The position numbers and the translations under genes are program-made. A stretch of 10,221 bases of DNA, taken from assembly GCA_024196135.1 (NCBI GenBank), contig JAMQCK010001267.1:1-10221 (forward strand), read 5' to 3'. Within the stretch, counting starts at the first letter, position 1. Every line of letters starts with the position of its first letter. The DNA is from Pleurotus ostreatus/Saccharomyces cerevisiae fusant (Eukaryota; Opisthokonta). This document shows positions 8,166 to 10,221 of this stretch, in pieces. The notes beneath the pieces were generated by a model. That model ran no database searches, was not told where the DNA came from, and worked only from the letters and a program-made list of their open reading frames with translations.

Positions 8166-9382
8166 ATGTCCGTCCCACGCCGCGTCGCTCTCGTCACCGG
8201 CGCTGCGCAAGGCCTCGGCGAAGTCATCGCCCTCCGCCTAGCGAAGGACGGACACCACGTCGGCCTGAACGATTTGCCCTCAAAGAAGGCAGTCCTGGAA
8301 GACGTAGCCCACCAAGTCGAGCAGCACGGCGTGCGCGCGAGTGTATTCACAGGAGACGTGACGAAGGAGAACGATGTCCGCGCCACCATCGACGGCGCGG
8401 CCGACGCGCTCGGCGGGCTTCATGTAGTGAGTAGTTTCATCGTGTATATCGCTCGCTCCGCTGACCGCCGATACGTACCCAGATGGTCGCGAACGCTGGT
8501 ATTCTACTGCCCGCTCCCTTCCTTGACGAGACCCTCCAGAGCTTCAACCGTGTCACCTCCGTCAGCTCGACCGGCACCTTCCTCTGCTACCAGCATGCCG
8601 GGCGCCGGATGATCAAGGAGGGGCACGGCGAGGGGCGAATTATAGGCGCGTCGTCGTACGGGGGGAAGAGGCGTAAGTTCTGTCACTTTCTACGGTGTGG
8701 AGACACACTGATGACGTTGGCGCGCGATCCAGCTTTGCCAGGTCTGACCTCCTACGTCGCTGCCAAGTACGCTGTGCGAGGAATGACTTCATGCGCGGGT
8801 GAGCTTGATATCAGTATTGCCTATGCATCACAAATCTAATCCGGTCATCCAGCTCTGGCGCTGGGAAAGTACGGGATCACCGTGAACGCGTACGCACCTG
8901 GTGCGTAGTGCTTGCACTATCATGTTCTACAACGACTGATGTGACCGCAGGTCTCGCTGATACTCCGATGGGTACGTTTGTCGGTCAATAATTTCCCTTG
9001 CCCGCTTCCTTACCCTTCCAAGCCGTCGTCGACGGGATGAAAGAGCACGCCGGCATCACCCTCGAGAGCGTGCGCAACTCCGTCCTCCCGTCTGATTTAT
9101 ATGATTAACTGAAGGGGCTACCTCTTACAGTGGGCCAAGTCTTTTGCCATCCCGCGCCACACCCTCCCCGCAGACATCGCGGCCCTCGTGTCCTTCCTAG
9201 CCAGCAAAGAGGCAGGATATATTACAGGTATGTACAGCCCCGACTCGTCTTCTTCATTCTTACCAACCTTATCAACCATAATTACTACGCAGGGCAAACG
9301 GTGAGTGTCCTTCCTGATGCGTCGAGTCCTTCAGATCCTCATGTGCTAGATTTCCGTCGATGGCGGGGCCGCTATGGATTAG
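8166..9382 (+). CDS. SDR3: SDR paralogue with Ser in place of the tetrad Asn and one intron lost, 256 aa
   Basis: Probable NAD(H)-dependent oxidoreductase and third tandem paralogue. Nine exons: 8166-8426, 8483-8672, 8733-8798, 8853-8900, 8951-8971, 9023-9069, 9131-9227, 9293-9300 and 9350-9382, giving 771 nt in frame. Motifs are TGAAQGLG at 11-18, Asp36, MVANAGI, Ser145 in GASSYGG, Tyr158-x3-Lys162 in [31 protein letters not shown] and a C-terminal GQTISVDGGAAMD. Differences from SDR1: exon 2 (190 nt) equals SDR1 exons 2+3 (46+144 nt), so that intron is absent. The tetrad Asn position is Ser115 (SVSSTG). The usual R-x-G-x-PE-D segment before the LVSFLASK helix reads PRHTLPAD. The exon 6 donor was taken as GTGCGC at 9070, which keeps the 47-nt exon length of SDR1. 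Overall the gene is intact; the activity is less certain than for SDR1. Confidence 0.87.
9293..9300 (+). other. 8-nt microexon of SDR3
   Basis: GGCAAACG lies between introns of 65 and 49 nt. It completes Gly and adds Gln-Thr before ISVDGGAAMD, the same position and phase as in the other two copies. Confidence 0.85.
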
Positions 9383-9447
9383 GTGAGGGAGAATTCCGCG
9401 AGGTCGCTATCCTGAAGTCACGCCTACGCCGTCGTCATCGAATGTAC

Positions 9448-9453
9448 AATAAA
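9448..9453 (+). terminator. Likely polyadenylation signal AATAAA for SDR3
   Basis: A canonical AATAAA hexamer lies 65 bp after the SDR3 stop codon, inside TGTACAATAAAG. It is only 27 bp before the convergent MYND gene's stop, so cleavage probably falls at or within that gene's 3' end. Confidence 0.5.
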
Positions 9454-9479
9454 GTAACGGTGAACATACGCACGAGTCG

Positions 9480-10221
9480 TCAATCCTTCACGACGGGACG
9501 TCGGAGGGCGAAGTCGTACTTAAATGGCAGTTTCTGCTCTGGATATAACTCCCCGATGCAGTACCAGGCCGAGATCGCTGCGATGTGTGGACCCTCGTAG
9601 TCGTCCGTTCGCTCGATCTCCGGTTCGACTCCTCTGTCTTTCCGCGGCGAGCATAGCTCACCATCGGCCGCACCGGTTTCTCCCCCTCCATCTTCTTCTC
9701 CACCGCCCTCGTCATCCTCATTACTGGAACCGTCGTCCGAGTCCTCGTCTAAGGTCCAATCGAAGTCACCATCTGCCAGTGGCGTCGGAGGGTTGGTGAG
9801 CTCGATCATGAAGAGCCCCGACTTCGGGTTTGGGTTGTTCACCCATCGCGTGCAAGCGAGTTCCTTTGCCATCTTCTCTTCGTTGCACACTACTACGCGA
9901 AGTGCACTCTCAAAGAGGAAGACCGCATCACCAAGGGTGATATCACCTAAAGAGTCGCCGTTAGCCTCACAGGAAGGTACGGATAGCCGGCGAGCGATGA
10001 AGTAAAAAGGTACAGTACCTTGGGTACCCCAGACACCGTCCGCTCGACGGCATTGATCGCGGTGGCTGGTCTTCCAGTGCTCGCGTTGGCACTTCTTCGA
10101 GCAGTAGAACGCCTCTCCGCATGGACATGCGCGCACCTCCGCCTCGTGAGTTACCTGAAGGATATATGTGAGACAAAGATGCATATGGCTAGCGCACGGG
10201 AAATCCAACCTACCGCGTTCG
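9480..10221 (-). CDS. MYND-type zinc-finger protein, C-terminal part (5' end outside the window)
   Basis: MYND fingers bind two zinc ions and mediate protein-protein contacts; many fungal genomes carry families of such proteins of unknown role. On the minus strand, an 8-nt exon end at 10221-10214 is joined over a 59-nt intron (10213-10155, GTAGGT...TTCAG) to a long exon 10154-9480 ending in TGA. The exon opens VTHEAEVRACPCG and continues FYCSKKCQREHWKTSHRDQC. This is the second part of the MYND pattern (YC-x3-CQ-x2-HW-x3-H-x3-C); the first C-x2-C pair must lie upstream. A strongly acidic Asp/Glu/Gly stretch follows (about 9640-9760), then a C-terminal segment ISAWYCIGELYPEQ of unknown function. 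A 72-nt in-frame segment at 10018-9947 may be a further intron. It is convergent with SDR3, 97 bp between stops. Confidence 0.75.
   Translation of the reverse strand, partial: ERGRLDFPCASHMHLCLTYILQVTHEAEVRACPCGEAFYCSKKCQREHWKTSHRDQCRRADGVWGTQGTVPFYFIARRLSVPSCEANGDSLGDITLGDAVFLFESALRVVVCNEEKMAKELACTRWVNNPNPKSGLFMIELTNPPTPLADGDFDWTLDEDSDDGSSNEDDEGGGEEDGGGETGAADGELCSPRKDRGVEPEIERTDDYEGPHIAAISAWYCIGELYPEQKLPFKYDFALRRPVVKD
9947..10018 (-). other. Candidate in-frame intron (72 nt) in the MYND gene
   Basis: GTACTG at 10018 and CTCTTTAG ending at 9947 bound 72 nt with a textbook CTAAC branch-point sequence about 14 nt before the AG. Removal keeps the frame and joins GVWGTQG to DITLGDAVFLFE. Left in, it adds 24 residues including VPFYFIARRL. 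The donor is not ideal, so both versions are possible. Confidence 0.45.

Noticed and set aside
9082..9130. Alternative SDR3 donor GTCCTC at 9082
   Set aside because: It also keeps frame, but the donor is weaker than GTGCGC at 9070, and the 47-nt exon length shared with SDR1 favours 9070.
9619..9640. GGTTCGACTCC, which matches a tRNA B box
   Set aside because: The flanking bases do not form a 5-bp T stem, no A box or acceptor stem is found, and it lies in antisense to the MYND coding exon.
10155..10208. Met start for the MYND protein at 10208
   Set aside because: This stretch reads as an intron (GTAGGT at 10213 to TTCAG at 10155), and the first MYND Cys pair would be missing, so the gene continues beyond the window.
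1..10221. Secondary-metabolite cluster or mobile element
   Set aside because: No synthase, transporter, transposase, long terminal repeat or target-site duplication was seen. The SDRs are flanked by housekeeping or unrelated genes.

Overview
The window looks like nuclear DNA of a filamentous fungus, most likely a basidiomycete (Agaricomycetes-like). It is GC-rich, genes sit on both strands, and every gene is cut by many introns of mostly 43-65 nt. The introns have GTGAGT/GTGCGT/GTATGT-type donors and CAG/TAG acceptors, and CT-rich tracts precede start codons. There is no prokaryotic signature. All exon structures below were built by hand from splice signals plus reading-frame and family continuity. 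No transcript data or database search was available.

Layout. (1) 1-3108, minus strand: the N-terminal half of the eIF2-alpha kinase Gcn2 in nine exons, containing an RWD domain, a charged helix, a degenerate pseudokinase domain, an Asn/Gly-rich linker, and the start of the true kinase domain with its acidic/Ser-rich insert. It runs off the left edge. (2) 3109-4617: a 1.5-kb divergent intergenic region with no supportable gene. It holds a perfect dyad of two CACGTG boxes near the Gcn2 side and a 9-bp inverted repeat next to an A9 tract. (3) 4618-9382, plus strand: three tandem intact short-chain dehydrogenase/reductase (SDR) paralogues of the acetoin/diacetyl-reductase-like type (258, 285 and 256 aa). 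They share an almost identical exon skeleton, including an 8-nt microexon. (4) 9480-10221, minus strand: the C-terminal part of a MYND zinc-finger protein, convergent with the third SDR and running off the right edge.

Functionally, Gcn2 (amino-acid starvation sensing, translational control) and the MYND protein appear to be unrelated neighbours of a local SDR expansion. The three SDRs keep the NAD-binding Rossmann core and the Ser-Tyr-Lys catalytic residues. They differ in the tetrad Asn (N in copy 1, D in copy 2, S in copy 3) and in the loop that normally closes over the substrate, so functional divergence after duplication is the most interesting reading. I did not see a biosynthetic gene cluster, mobile element, CRISPR array, tRNA or rRNA.
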